A stretch of DNA of 43,196 bases from Candidatus Altarchaeales archaeon ex4484_2 (GTDB taxonomy: Archaea; Altiarchaeota; Altiarchaeia; IMC4; QMZM01). Shown in pieces: positions 17,396 to 25,356 of the stretch (positions are counted from its first letter, which is position 1; the number at the start of each line of letters is the position of its first letter). The notes under the pieces are model-generated. The model made no database searches, was not told where the DNA came from, and saw nothing but the letters and a program-made list of their open reading frames with translations. A program made the translations under genes and the position numbers. The stretch is taken from positions 1 through 43,196 of the forward strand of contig NJEG01000007.1 in NCBI GenBank assembly GCA_002254565.1, given 5' to 3'.

Positions 17396-18142
17396 ATGAA
17401 GGAAATAATAAAACAGGGGATGATGGACGGCAAAAAAATATTGTTTATTGGGTTGCTTACCTCAATGATTCTTCTCTTTAGTTTAGGGTCTTCGTATGCA
17501 GTGAAGTTGGATGAGGGAGTCTATGGTGGATCCGGCAGTGGTGATTGGAGCTGCACTCCGGGGGGTCCTATAAAGGACTCGGTATGTGGGGTACACCTTA
17601 ACAGTTTACCTAGCTTCCCTAAACCCCTCTTTGATAAGTTCCAATATACCCATGGCGCAATTGAGATATGTGACCCTGAACCGCCTATCCAGTCCAAGAT
17701 TCATGAATGGATTCTATCTGACCCTGCATTGAAGGCAGAGGTGCTTGCTGGAAGCTATGATAATTCAGTGCGTAAAATATTTGATGAGGCGTTTGAACTA
17801 TATTTCACAAACGGTGTTTCAGACGTATCTTCATGTGATCCAATACCCCCTCATATGTTAATAGACGGAACCAACCCGCATGGTGTGTGTATTCACTGGG
17901 CATCCGCAGTATTTTCGCTTATCAGAACGCTTGGCGTTCCTGCAGATAGAGCGTATATAGTCTCTTTTGGTACATCTTCTAACAGTGGTCACAGCATAGT
18001 AATGTATAAATCTGACGCAGGTGGGTGGTATGCGATTGATGTTACAGCCTGTCAAGCTATGGTTGAGGTCGGGGCCGGAGGCAGCATATGGTTTAATGAA
18101 TGTGGTAGTCTTTGCACCTGTAGTGTTGATAGGGGGATATAA
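17396..18142 (+). CDS. Secreted transglutaminase-like protein, N-terminal part (frameshifted)
   Basis: 248 aa as read. Signal peptide (KKILFIGLLTSMILLFSLGSSYA), then a transglutaminase-like (papain-fold) core. The Cys sits in NPHGVCIHWASAVFSLIRTLGVPADRAYIV, the His in NSGHSIVMY and the Asp in GGWYAIDVT, the expected Cys-His-Asp order. Such domains in archaea act as proteases, cross-linkers or amidases on surface polymers; which applies here is unknown. The track start at 17363 lies before the first good site; ATG 17396 has AAGGTGG about 15 nt upstream. The frame breaks at a G5 run (18132-18136). One more G would join it to the 123-aa ORF that follows, so the true protein is probably about 380 aa. 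Confidence 0.7.
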   Translation: MKEIIKQGMMDGKKILFIGLLTSMILLFSLGSSYAVKLDEGVYGGSGSGDWSCTPGGPIKDSVCGVHLNSLPSFPKPLFDKFQYTHGAIEICDPEPPIQSKIHEWILSDPALKAEVLAGSYDNSVRKIFDEAFELYFTNGVSDVSSCDPIPPHMLIDGTNPHGVCIHWASAVFSLIRTLGVPADRAYIVSFGTSSNSGHSIVMYKSDAGGWYAIDVTACQAMVEVGAGGSIWFNECGSLCTCSVDRGI

Positions 18143-18168
18143 CCAATGATTATGGAAGTGGATATTGG

Positions 18169-18540
18169 TTGGATGGGAGCAGATTCGATGGAGCCTGCAG
18201 CTCGGTTGATTTATTCTACAAAATACCTTTTATTTATTATGTGACACAGTTAGGGGAGAAAATCATAGAATGCTACAACAGCGGCGGATCAAGCCACGTA
18301 TGTGAGTTGATGGATGTCAGCGGTTGGGGTGAGAATGCCGCAGTCTATCTAACTCATGTTCAAATATATCGTAATGATCAAGGAAGAGGTGACGTAAATA
18401 TTGGCTGGCATATAGAGCAGGGAGGTGGCCCAATATACATAGATTATCTCTTGGGGGAACGTGTATGCATCAAATTCAATGACGGTTTGTTAAGTGATAA
18501 AGTGGATATCATGAGGGAAAGCGACCCTGGTTGTGCATGA
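18169..18540 (+). CDS. C-terminal part of the transglutaminase-like protein (other side of the frameshift)
   Basis: The track calls a 123-aa ORF from ATG 18169, but the same frame is open from 18133 and reads GDITNDYGSGYWLDGSRFDGAC. That continues naturally from VDRG at the end of the preceding ORF. It has four Cys spread through a probably beta-rich segment (GDVNIGWHIEQGGGPIYIDYLLG) and no motif I recognise. I think it is not an independent gene but the displaced C-terminal domain of the transglutaminase-like protein. It ends 9 bp before the next gene's ATG. Confidence 0.55.
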   Translation: MDGSRFDGACSSVDLFYKIPFIYYVTQLGEKIIECYNSGGSSHVCELMDVSGWGENAAVYLTHVQIYRNDQGRGDVNIGWHIEQGGGPIYIDYLLGERVCIKFNDGLLSDKVDIMRESDPGCA

Positions 18541-18549
18541 AACAATACA

Positions 18550-19584
18550 ATGAAAAAGATAACGTATCTGGTGGCGGTTTTGTTTGTGCTGGCTACCGTG
18601 AACGCAGAGGTTGATGTGGTAAAGAACCTGTCTGAGAGTGATATAGTTGCTGATGATGTGGTTACCGTAAATGTAGTAATAAAAAACGATTGCGGAGAAG
18701 GGATTGAGGGTGTTTTGATTGAAGGCTATCCCCCGTACGCAAGTCCTGAGGGTGATTTCATGTCTGGTGGTGTTGTGGGGGTGTTGAAGAAGAACATCTC
18801 CCTCCAACCCTTCTCTGAGGTCAAGTACACCTATAACCTGACATTTAACGATATCCCAATACCTGTTAGGGAGAAAGAGCATGTGTTTCCTTCAACGGTT
18901 CTTGTATTAGTTAACGGCTCAAGATACTCATCCAACGAAGTTAAGATATTTATTTCTGAGCCGATAGTTGGCCCATGCAACTATGATTTCGTATGTGATC
19001 CAGGAGAGAACCGTGGGAACTGTTTCCAGGACTGTCCCCCAGGAGGAAAAGATGATTACTGTGACGGCCTGGATGATCTATTATGCGACCCTGACTGCGA
19101 GATGGGGGAGGATGTGGACTGTAAGGCTAAATGCGGTGACGGCATCTGCAGTGAGGTGGAAAGCTACCTGTCCTGTAAACTTGATTGCCCGGCAGGGGGG
19201 CGGGACGGATTCTGCGCCTACCTTGATGACGGCGTCTGCGACCCGGACTGTTCCAAAGGAGAGGACCCGGACTGTTCAGAAGTACCGGCCACAACAACCA
19301 CAGTGACCTCAACCACATCAACAACAGAACCCACGGCTGGAGTAGATAATACTTTATCATATATTATTGTGCTGGTAGTTGTTTCCTTGGCTGGATTCCT
19401 CATCTACAGGCGATACAGGAAAGGTAAGGAAATAGAGGATGCCCGGGAGAAAAGAGAGAAACTGTTTGATTGGATAGAAAAAGAGTTGAGGAACGGAGAA
19501 GACCCTGAGAAACTTAAGACCATCGTCAGATCACAGGGATTCGAGGAGGAGCTGGTGGACTACGTCGAGAAAAAACTGATGTAG
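18550..19584 (+). CDS. Cys-rich anchored surface protein with beta-sandwich domain
   Basis: 344 aa. Signal peptide (1-19). An N-terminal beta-sandwich reads like a CARDB/DUF11-type adhesion domain (VVTVNVVIKNDCGEGIEGVLIEG, about 25-135). About 100 residues of Cys-rich repeats follow (CDPGENRGNCFQDCPPGG, CGDGICSEVESYLSCKLDC), of the kind common in archaeal surface proteins. A Thr-rich linker (TTTTVTSTTSTTEPT), one membrane helix (LSYIIVLVVVSLAGFLIY) and a charged cytoplasmic tail (DPEKLKTIVRSQGFEEELVDYVEKKLM) complete it. The tail resembles short SHOCT-like archaeal C-termini. It is the last gene of the plus-strand surface block. The DNA of this tail is partly duplicated on the far side of the next gene. 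Confidence 0.7.
   Translation: MKKITYLVAVLFVLATVNAEVDVVKNLSESDIVADDVVTVNVVIKNDCGEGIEGVLIEGYPPYASPEGDFMSGGVVGVLKKNISLQPFSEVKYTYNLTFNDIPIPVREKEHVFPSTVLVLVNGSRYSSNEVKIFISEPIVGPCNYDFVCDPGENRGNCFQDCPPGGKDDYCDGLDDLLCDPDCEMGEDVDCKAKCGDGICSEVESYLSCKLDCPAGGRDGFCAYLDDGVCDPDCSKGEDPDCSEVPATTTTVTSTTSTTEPTAGVDNTLSYIIVLVVVSLAGFLIYRRYRKGKEIEDAREKREKLFDWIEKELRNGEDPEKLKTIVRSQGFEEELVDYVEKKLM
19527..19570 (+). repeat. Imperfect direct repeat, copy 1 (3' end of surface-protein gene)
   Basis: CAGATCACAGGG ... GCTGGTGGACTACGTCGAGA, coding for the RSQGF-EELVDYVE tail. A second copy at 20932-20974 begins with the same 12 nt and ends with the 20-nt block at two mismatches. The two copies bracket the AAA ATPase gene. 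Confidence 0.75.
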
Positions 19585-19625
19585 CAGCAGGAGGTAGCAG
19601 TTAAACGCGATTAACCAGTACATTA

Positions 19626-19641
19626 GTTTCCAAACGGAAAC
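19626..19641. promoter_or_regulatory. Inverted repeat upstream of the TATA box of the AAA ATPase gene
   Basis: GTTTCC-AAAC-GGAAAC is a perfect 6-bp inverted repeat. It lies just before the TATA-like CTTTAAATATT (19647-19657), and a third GTTTCC half-site lies at 19659-19664 between the TATA box and the ATG at 19677. The layout suits a regulator-binding site controlling this gene, perhaps by itself or by an element-borne factor. Confidence 0.45.
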
Positions 19642-19676
19642 GAAAACTTTAAATATTGGTTTCCTATATAACTACT

Positions 19677-20930
19677 ATGAAAGAAACAGAAGAAATACTG
19701 GAACTCCTAAACCCCTGGTGGAAAGACAACAACATAAACAAAAAACTAGCCAAACCCTACAAAAGAAAAACCCACAAAAAAATACTCGAACTACACAAAC
19801 ACCGACAGATAACCCTCATATACGGGCTGAGAAGAACAGGGAAAACAACCCTCATCTACCAAAACATCGAACACCTCCTAAAAAAACACAACCCAAAACA
19901 CATCCTCTACTTCACCTTCGATAAAAAAACCAAGGAACTAACCGAAATACTTGAAGCATACAAGGAACTGACAAAAACCAACTGGAAGAAAGAAGAAACC
20001 CACGTCTTCCTAGACGAGATAACAAAACTCGACGACTGGGCGAACAAAATCAAATTAATCTACGACGCCCTCCCAAACATCAAATTCACCATCTCATCAA
20101 GCAGCAGCATCGGGCTCGAAGAAGAAGCCATAAAAAACCTGGCAGGAAGATACTTCCCCATAAACCTAAAGCCGCTGAACTTCACCGAATACCTGGAACT
20201 GAAAGGAAAAAACAAGTATCTGCAAAACACCAACCTCTGGGAAAAAGAAATCAAAAAAGAACTAAACAGCTACCTCCTAAGAAGCTTCCCTGAGACAGTT
20301 GAATGGGAAAACAAGCTGCTGGTAAAAGACTATCTGAGGACAACCATACTAGACAAAATCATCAAAGTCGACCTGCAAGATAAATTCAGGAACGTTAACC
20401 GAGACCTGCTCTCAACACTCATAGAGATATTCTACAGCGAGCCGGGAATGTACCTAGACTACGACAGCATCTCAAAAAAACTGAGGATAAGCAAGAAAAC
20501 ACTAACACAGCACATATACTACCTCGAATACTCATACCTCCTGAAGAGAATAAGAAACTTCAGGATAAACACATTCACCACCTCAAGGAAACTGCAGAAG
20601 ACATACGCGTACTGGTGGACGCTAGCCTACTGCTACACAAACAACCAAGACAGGATGATGGAAAACATAGTCGCCAGCTCCATGGACGCTAAATACTACT
20701 GGAGGAAAAACAACAAAGAAATAGATTTCCTGAAGTTGGACGGAAAAAAGATACAACCAATAGAGGTTAAAAACACGCAGGAAGTAACAAAAAACCAATT
20801 AAGGAATATGAAATATTTCCTGGGGAAATATAACATAAAAGAGGGACAGATAGTATACAAGGGAATAGAAAAAACAGAAGATGAAGGCAAAATAAGACTC
20901 CAGCCCCTGTGGAAGTGGATGCTGGAATAG
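19677..20930 (+). CDS. AAA-family ATPase, AAA_14/DUF4143 type
   Basis: 417 aa. N-terminal P-loop ATPase: Walker A YGLRRTGKTT (about residue 50), Walker B HVFLDEI (about 109) and a sensor-like FTISSSSS. A winged-helix segment (SISKKLRISKKTLTQHIYYLEYSYLLKRI) and a C-terminal domain with a PD-(D/E)XK-like core follow (KEIDFLKLDGKKIQPIEVKN). This is the layout of the widespread archaeal AAA_14/DUF4143 proteins, whose cellular role is poorly known. ATG 19677 is preferred over the TTG at 19656, because a TATA box (TTTAAATATT) lies about 25 bp upstream, implying a nearly leaderless mRNA. The coding strand is strikingly rich in A and C compared with neighbours. The gene sits between two copies of the end of the preceding gene, so it is probably acquired. 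Confidence 0.8.
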   Translation: MKETEEILELLNPWWKDNNINKKLAKPYKRKTHKKILELHKHRQITLIYGLRRTGKTTLIYQNIEHLLKKHNPKHILYFTFDKKTKELTEILEAYKELTKTNWKKEETHVFLDEITKLDDWANKIKLIYDALPNIKFTISSSSSIGLEEEAIKNLAGRYFPINLKPLNFTEYLELKGKNKYLQNTNLWEKEIKKELNSYLLRSFPETVEWENKLLVKDYLRTTILDKIIKVDLQDKFRNVNRDLLSTLIEIFYSEPGMYLDYDSISKKLRISKKTLTQHIYYLEYSYLLKRIRNFRINTFTTSRKLQKTYAYWWTLAYCYTNNQDRMMENIVASSMDAKYYWRKNNKEIDFLKLDGKKIQPIEVKNTQEVTKNQLRNMKYFLGKYNIKEGQIVYKGIEKTEDEGKIRLQPLWKWMLE

Positions 20931-20931
20931 C

Positions 20932-20974
20932 CAGATCACAGGGCTTTGATGGGGGCTGGTTGACTACGTCAAGA
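20932..20974 (+). repeat. Imperfect direct repeat, copy 2 (after the AAA ATPase gene)
   Basis: CAGATCACAGGGCTTTGAT...GCTGGTTGACTACGTCAAGA starts 2 nt after the ATPase stop codon. It matches the last codons of the 344-aa surface-protein gene at 19527-19570. It no longer encodes the same tail cleanly. Confidence 0.75.
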
Positions 20975-20982
20975 TATGATAG

Positions 20983-21246
20983 CTAAAAAAAATATTTTTT
21001 TGTCATGGAAACAGCCCACCTCCAGTGGAGGGACAAATGCACTATAACAAGAATAACAAGAATCAACCCGGAGAGGTCATGCACCATAATCCAGGCCTGC
21101 TTACTCAACCCCAGAAACTCCTGAAGCCTGCCCTGCCTGATACCATAAGGCAGGAAAAATAAGAGAATAAAACCCGAAGCTGCCGTGAAAATGAGGGATA
21201 AGGCCATCAAAGCATCCGTAACATAATTCAGTCCAGCTTTATCCAT
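20983..21246 (-). CDS. Small membrane protein, DUF4405-like (cytochrome b-like)
   Basis: 87 aa with three hydrophobic stretches: VTDALMALSLIFTAASGFILLFF, WIMVHDLSGLILVILVIVHLSL and the adjoining HWRW. The pattern of a first helix, a W..HD..G helix and an ending HLSLHWRW fits the DUF4405 family, which resembles part of a cytochrome b and carries conserved His residues that could bind haem. Whether haem is bound is not visible. The ATG at 21246, 10 nt after the rfcS stop, is more likely than the upstream TTG. It is probably co-transcribed with rfcS, although no functional link is evident. Confidence 0.6.
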   Translation of the reverse strand: MDKAGLNYVTDALMALSLIFTAASGFILLFFLPYGIRQGRLQEFLGLSKQAWIMVHDLSGLILVILVIVHLSLHWRWAVSMTKKYFF

Positions 21247-21256
21247 GATAAACAAT

Positions 21257-22207
21257 TTAATTGGACAACGACTTCAGCAACATGATGCGGGCAATCAACG
21301 CCTCCAGCTGGATGCGCTCATTAGCGCCCTCCACCAGGGCATAATTAGCCTCCCCGATTAAATCAATGACGCGAATCTTGAGCTCATCACCCTCATCCAA
21401 CTTCAAGACCTCCCGGCTCATCTGCACAATAACATCCTCACCCGACATCCCGTAATCAATAATCAACCTGTCAACCAGCTTCCTTGCCTCCATGAAACTC
21501 CCCCCAAGTGAAAGCTCCAGCAGCTGCCTGATGTCCTCAGGTCTCGCCCTCGAGGAGATAGCGTAAACATTATCCTCATCCACCTTCCCCAAAGCAGCAG
21601 CCGACTGCAGCAGGTTAACAGCCTGCCTCATATCGCCCTCAGCGAGATAGGTTATCGCCTCCAAACCAGTCCCCTCGAAACCCGCACCCTCTTGCTCCAG
21701 GATAAACTCCAGCCTCCCTCTGATGGCCTCATCAGACAAACCCCGGAAACGGAAAACAGCACACCTGCTCTGTATGGGATTGATAATCTTGCTGCTATAG
21801 TTGCATGATAAAATAAAACGACACGTTGAGGTATAGTTCTCCATCGTCCTCCTCAAGGCGTTCTGGGCGTCGAATGTTAAGGCATCAGCCTCATCCAGGA
21901 AGATAATCTTGAAGTCTCCGGTAATAGAACGGGTCCGGGCGAAATCCTTGATCTTTGTGCGAACAACATCAATACCCCTCTCATCTGAGGCATTCAGCTC
22001 CAAGAAATTACCTCTTACGTCGCCAAACAACTCCCGGGTGATGCACAATGCAGCGGTGGTCTTGCCGGAGCCTGCCGGCCCCGCAAACAAGAGATGCGGC
22101 ATAGACCTGGCCTTAACGTAGGCCCTGAAACGGTCCACGATAGCCTCCTGCCCCGCCATCTCATCAAGCCTCTGGGGCCTGTATTTCTCAGTCCAAGGTT
22201 GCTCCAT
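21257..22207 (-). CDS. rfcS: Replication factor C small subunit
   Basis: 316 aa, the usual length for archaeal RfcS. It is the clamp-loader ATPase that opens the PCNA ring at primer ends. It starts with the typical WTEKYRPQRLDEMAGQ, then has Walker A GPAGSGKTT (43-51), Walker B IIFLDEADAL (about 105), the sensor-1 region FILSCNY and the SRC motif (IQSRCAVFRF) that supplies the arginine finger to the neighbouring subunit. The C-terminal collar domain follows (EDVIVQMSREVLKL). The large subunit RfcL is not in the window. It is divergent from ileS with 71 bp between them. Confidence 0.95.
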   Translation of the reverse strand: MEQPWTEKYRPQRLDEMAGQEAIVDRFRAYVKARSMPHLLFAGPAGSGKTTAALCITRELFGDVRGNFLELNASDERGIDVVRTKIKDFARTRSITGDFKIIFLDEADALTFDAQNALRRTMENYTSTCRFILSCNYSSKIINPIQSRCAVFRFRGLSDEAIRGRLEFILEQEGAGFEGTGLEAITYLAEGDMRQAVNLLQSAAALGKVDEDNVYAISSRARPEDIRQLLELSLGGSFMEARKLVDRLIIDYGMSGEDVIVQMSREVLKLDEGDELKIRVIDLIGEANYALVEGANERIQLEALIARIMLLKSLSN

Positions 22208-22278
22208 TATAACTATTATTTAGACGGAACATTAATTAAGGAATTAAGATTTAATGCCAGACTCTAAGTTATAAGACA

Positions 22279-25200
22279 ATGAGTAAGAGACTTGATCTTC
22301 CCCGGCTGGAGGAGGAGATACAGGAGTACTGGGAAAAGAACAGCATATACCGTGAGGTATGTGAGTCAAGGAAGGGGAAAGAGAGATACTATTTCTGCCA
22401 GGGACCACCGTTCACCTCCGGAACAGCGCATATAGGGCACGCATGGAACCATGCCATAAAGGATGCAATAATCAGATACAAGACCATGCAAGGCCTTGAC
22501 GTCTACAGAAGAGCCGGGTGGGACATGCACGGCCTCCCAATCGAGGTCAAGGTAGAGGAGGAGGTTCTTAGAAGCAGAAGCAAGAAGGAGATAGAGGAAT
22601 ATGGGATAGAGAACTTCATATCAGAGTGCAAGAAGTTCGCCCTCCAGAACATGAACAACATGACCTCCCAGCTCAAAAGGCTGGGGGTGTGGCTGGACTG
22701 GGATGACCCCTACATGAGCATAGACCCGAGATACATGGAGGGCGTCTGGTTTCTCATGAAAAAAACCTATGAGAAGAAACTCCTCTACGAGGACAAGCAG
22801 GTGATACACTGGTGTCCCCGGTGTGAGACTGCGATGGCCGGCTACGAGGTAAGGGATGAATACAGGGATGTGATGGATCACTCAATCTATGTGAAAGCCA
22901 AGCTCGAAGACAATAGCGGTTACATAGTAATCTGGACTACCACCCCATGGACTCTTCCATCTAACACGGGAATAGCAGTGCACCCAAGGTATGAATACGT
23001 GAGGGTTGAATACATGGGAGAAAAATATATACTTGCCAGGGAGCGGCTTGAGGTGATAGCTGAGGAGATATTCCCGGATGGAGACTACAGGGTGATAGAG
23101 GAGTTCAGGGGGGAGAAGCTTGATGGAAAAGGATACGAGCCCATGCTGGACATCGAAATCCAGAAGGGAATTATGAGAAAGATTGTTGTGGAGGAGGAGC
23201 TGGTTAACCTGGAGGAGGGAACCGGCTGCGTTCACCTGGCTCCAGGACACGGGGAGGAAGACTTTAGGATAGGTAAACGATACAATCTAGAGATGCTCTC
23301 CCCTGTAGATGGGGCAGGGCGTTTCACCATAGAACCATACATGGGGGAGTACATAAGGGACAGCAATAACGTTATCATCAAACAGCTGGATGAGGGGGGC
23401 ATCCTCCTTTATGCTGGAAAGAAAATCCACTCATACCCTCACTGCTGGCGGTGCAAGGAGCCTCTTCTGTTGAGAGCGACCAAGCAGTGGTTTCTCTCGG
23501 TTTCAAAGATAAGGGAGAGGCTGCTTGAGAAAAACGGAGAGATAGAATGGGTTCCTGAATGGGTTGGCTCAGGGAGGTTCGAGAACTGGTTGAGGAATGC
23601 GAAAGACTGGTGTATATCCCGGCAGAGGTACTGGAACACCCCCCTGCCCATATGGCGCTGCGACTGCGGGAAATTGGAGGTAATCGGAAGCCTGGAGGAG
23701 TTAAGGGATAAGGCAACAACAAATATTGATGTGGAAAAAATAGACCTGCACAGGCCCTCCATAGACGAAATAAAACTAAAATGCAGTTGCGGTAAAGAGA
23801 TGAGGAGATTGGAGGATGTATTGGATGTGTGGCTTGACTCCGGGTGTGCCTCATGGGCTAACCTTGGATACCCTAACCAGGAGGATGAATTCAGGAAACT
23901 GTTCCCGGCTGATTTTATAACAGAGGGAAGTGACCAGACCAGGGGGTGGTTTTATTCCCTGCTGGTTTCCTCCGTAATAGCATTCGACGAGATACCATAC
24001 AGGAGGGTTCTCTACCATGGTTTTGCATTAGATGATGAGGGTAGGAAGATGAGTAAATCCCAGGGAAACGTTATAGACCCCTTTGAGGTAACAGACAAAT
24101 ATGGAGCAGACGTTCTGAGATACTACATGCTCTGGACCTCGGTGCCTTGGGAGGATCTGAGGTTCTCATATGATGGGTTGGGGATAATCAACAGATTACT
24201 GCACATGCTCTGGAACATATACTCTTTTGCGGAAACCTACATGGAACTGGATGAGTACAGCATAGAAAAGGAATACAAACTCGAATTCCAGCTCGAGGAC
24301 AGGTACATCCTCTCAAGATACAACTCGCTCGTAGACGAGGTCACATCAGACTACGAGAAGCTCTACCTCTTTGACGTTTGCAGAAAGATACAGTCCTTTA
24401 TACTGGAGCTAAGCCGGTTTTATGTGAAGCTGGTCAGGGACCGGGTGTGGATTGAGGGAGAAGACCCAAGGAAAATGTCAGTGTATTACACACTACAGCA
24501 TATATTAACCGGTTTATGTAAACTGATGGCTCCCGTAGCACCCCACATCACGGAGAGGATATACATGAACCTCACAGGGGAGCGAAGCCTGCATCTTTCT
24601 TACTGGCCTCAGGCAGACAAATCCAGCATACAGGAGGAGCTGGAGGAAGACATGAAGGTAGCCCAGCAGATAATAGAGTCAGTGATATCCGCCAGGCAGG
24701 ACTCCGGAATCAAACTGAGATGGCCCATCTCCCGGATTATTGTCGCGCCCAAGGGAGAGTGGAGTCTGCAGAGGCTTGAGGATTTGATTCTTAAGATGTG
24801 CAACGCCAAGGAATTAGAGATTAAGGCTGTGGAAACCGAAATCGTAGCTAAGCTAAACTACTCAAGCCTGGGTCCGAAGCTCAAGGACAAGATGAGGGAA
24901 CTGGAGGAGAATCTGGTTAGGAAGGATGCCGGGAAAATAAAAAAAGAGATGGACAAGCGGGGGGTATACGAACTTAAGGGTTACAATCTTGAGAAAGGAG
25001 ACCTCATATTCGAGACCAGGATAAGCGATAATATAATAGCCAAGGAATACGGCCAGGGCGTTGTGTACATAGACTCCAAGCTCGATGATGTACTGTACTC
25101 TGAGGCCATGGCCCGGGAGGCCATAAGGAGGATACAGGATATGAGGAAGGAACTGGATTTGGAAGAGACAAGAGAGATGATGGTTTCAATAGAATGCGGG

Positions 25201-25356
25201 AAAGACTTCAGAAGGCATCTGGAAAAAAACAAGCGTTTCATCGAGAAAGAAACCAGAAGCAATCTATCCTTCGGCGAAGGAGGAGGCTTTATCAAGGAAT
25301 GGGATATAGAGAAAAACAAGGTAACAGTATACCTGGAGGAGACAGGAAATGAATGA
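22279..25356 (+). CDS. ileS: Isoleucyl-tRNA synthetase
   Basis: 1025 aa class I aminoacyl-tRNA synthetase of archaeal length. It has the HIGH motif as HIGH in FTSGTAHIGHAWNHA (51-54), the KMSKS motif in GRKMSKSQGNVIDPF (about 590), the editing (CP1) domain with WTTTPWTLPSNT and GCVHLAPGHGEEDF, and a DVWLDSGCASWA catalytic segment. Zinc-binding pairs CPRC, CWRC and CSCGK are present. DMHGLPIEVKVEEE is typical of the IleRS subgroup. Its 3' end overlaps thyX by 8 bp, so the two are co-translated. Confidence 0.95.
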   Translation: MSKRLDLPRLEEEIQEYWEKNSIYREVCESRKGKERYYFCQGPPFTSGTAHIGHAWNHAIKDAIIRYKTMQGLDVYRRAGWDMHGLPIEVKVEEEVLRSRSKKEIEEYGIENFISECKKFALQNMNNMTSQLKRLGVWLDWDDPYMSIDPRYMEGVWFLMKKTYEKKLLYEDKQVIHWCPRCETAMAGYEVRDEYRDVMDHSIYVKAKLEDNSGYIVIWTTTPWTLPSNTGIAVHPRYEYVRVEYMGEKYILARERLEVIAEEIFPDGDYRVIEEFRGEKLDGKGYEPMLDIEIQKGIMRKIVVEEELVNLEEGTGCVHLAPGHGEEDFRIGKRYNLEMLSPVDGAGRFTIEPYMGEYIRDSNNVIIKQLDEGGILLYAGKKIHSYPHCWRCKEPLLLRATKQWFLSVSKIRERLLEKNGEIEWVPEWVGSGRFENWLRNAKDWCISRQRYWNTPLPIWRCDCGKLEVIGSLEELRDKATTNIDVEKIDLHRPSIDEIKLKCSCGKEMRRLEDVLDVWLDSGCASWANLGYPNQEDEFRKLFPADFITEGSDQTRGWFYSLLVSSVIAFDEIPYRRVLYHGFALDDEGRKMSKSQGNVIDPFEVTDKYGADVLRYYMLWTSVPWEDLRFSYDGLGIINRLLHMLWNIYSFAETYMELDEYSIEKEYKLEFQLEDRYILSRYNSLVDEVTSDYEKLYLFDVCRKIQSFILELSRFYVKLVRDRVWIEGEDPRKMSVYYTLQHILTGLCKLMAPVAPHITERIYMNLTGERSLHLSYWPQADKSSIQEELEEDMKVAQQIIESVISARQDSGIKLRWPISRIIVAPKGEWSLQRLEDLILKMCNAKELEIKAVETEIVAKLNYSSLGPKLKDKMRELEENLVRKDAGKIKKEMDKRGVYELKGYNLEKGDLIFETRISDNIIAKEYGQGVVYIDSKLDDVLYSEAMAREAIRRIQDMRKELDLEETREMMVSIECGKDFRRHLEKNKRFIEKETRSNLSFGEGGGFIKEWDIEKNKVTVYLEETGNE

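Noticed and set aside
19677-20930. AAA ATPase as the missing VirB4/VirD4 of the secretion-like cluster
   Set aside because: Its domain order (P-loop, winged helix, PD-(D/E)XK-like end) fits AAA_14/DUF4143 and not VirB4; flanking repeats suggest independent acquisition.
22621-25319. Minus-strand ORFs opposite ileS (86-158 aa)
   Set aside because: Shadows of a well-conserved gene; no motifs.
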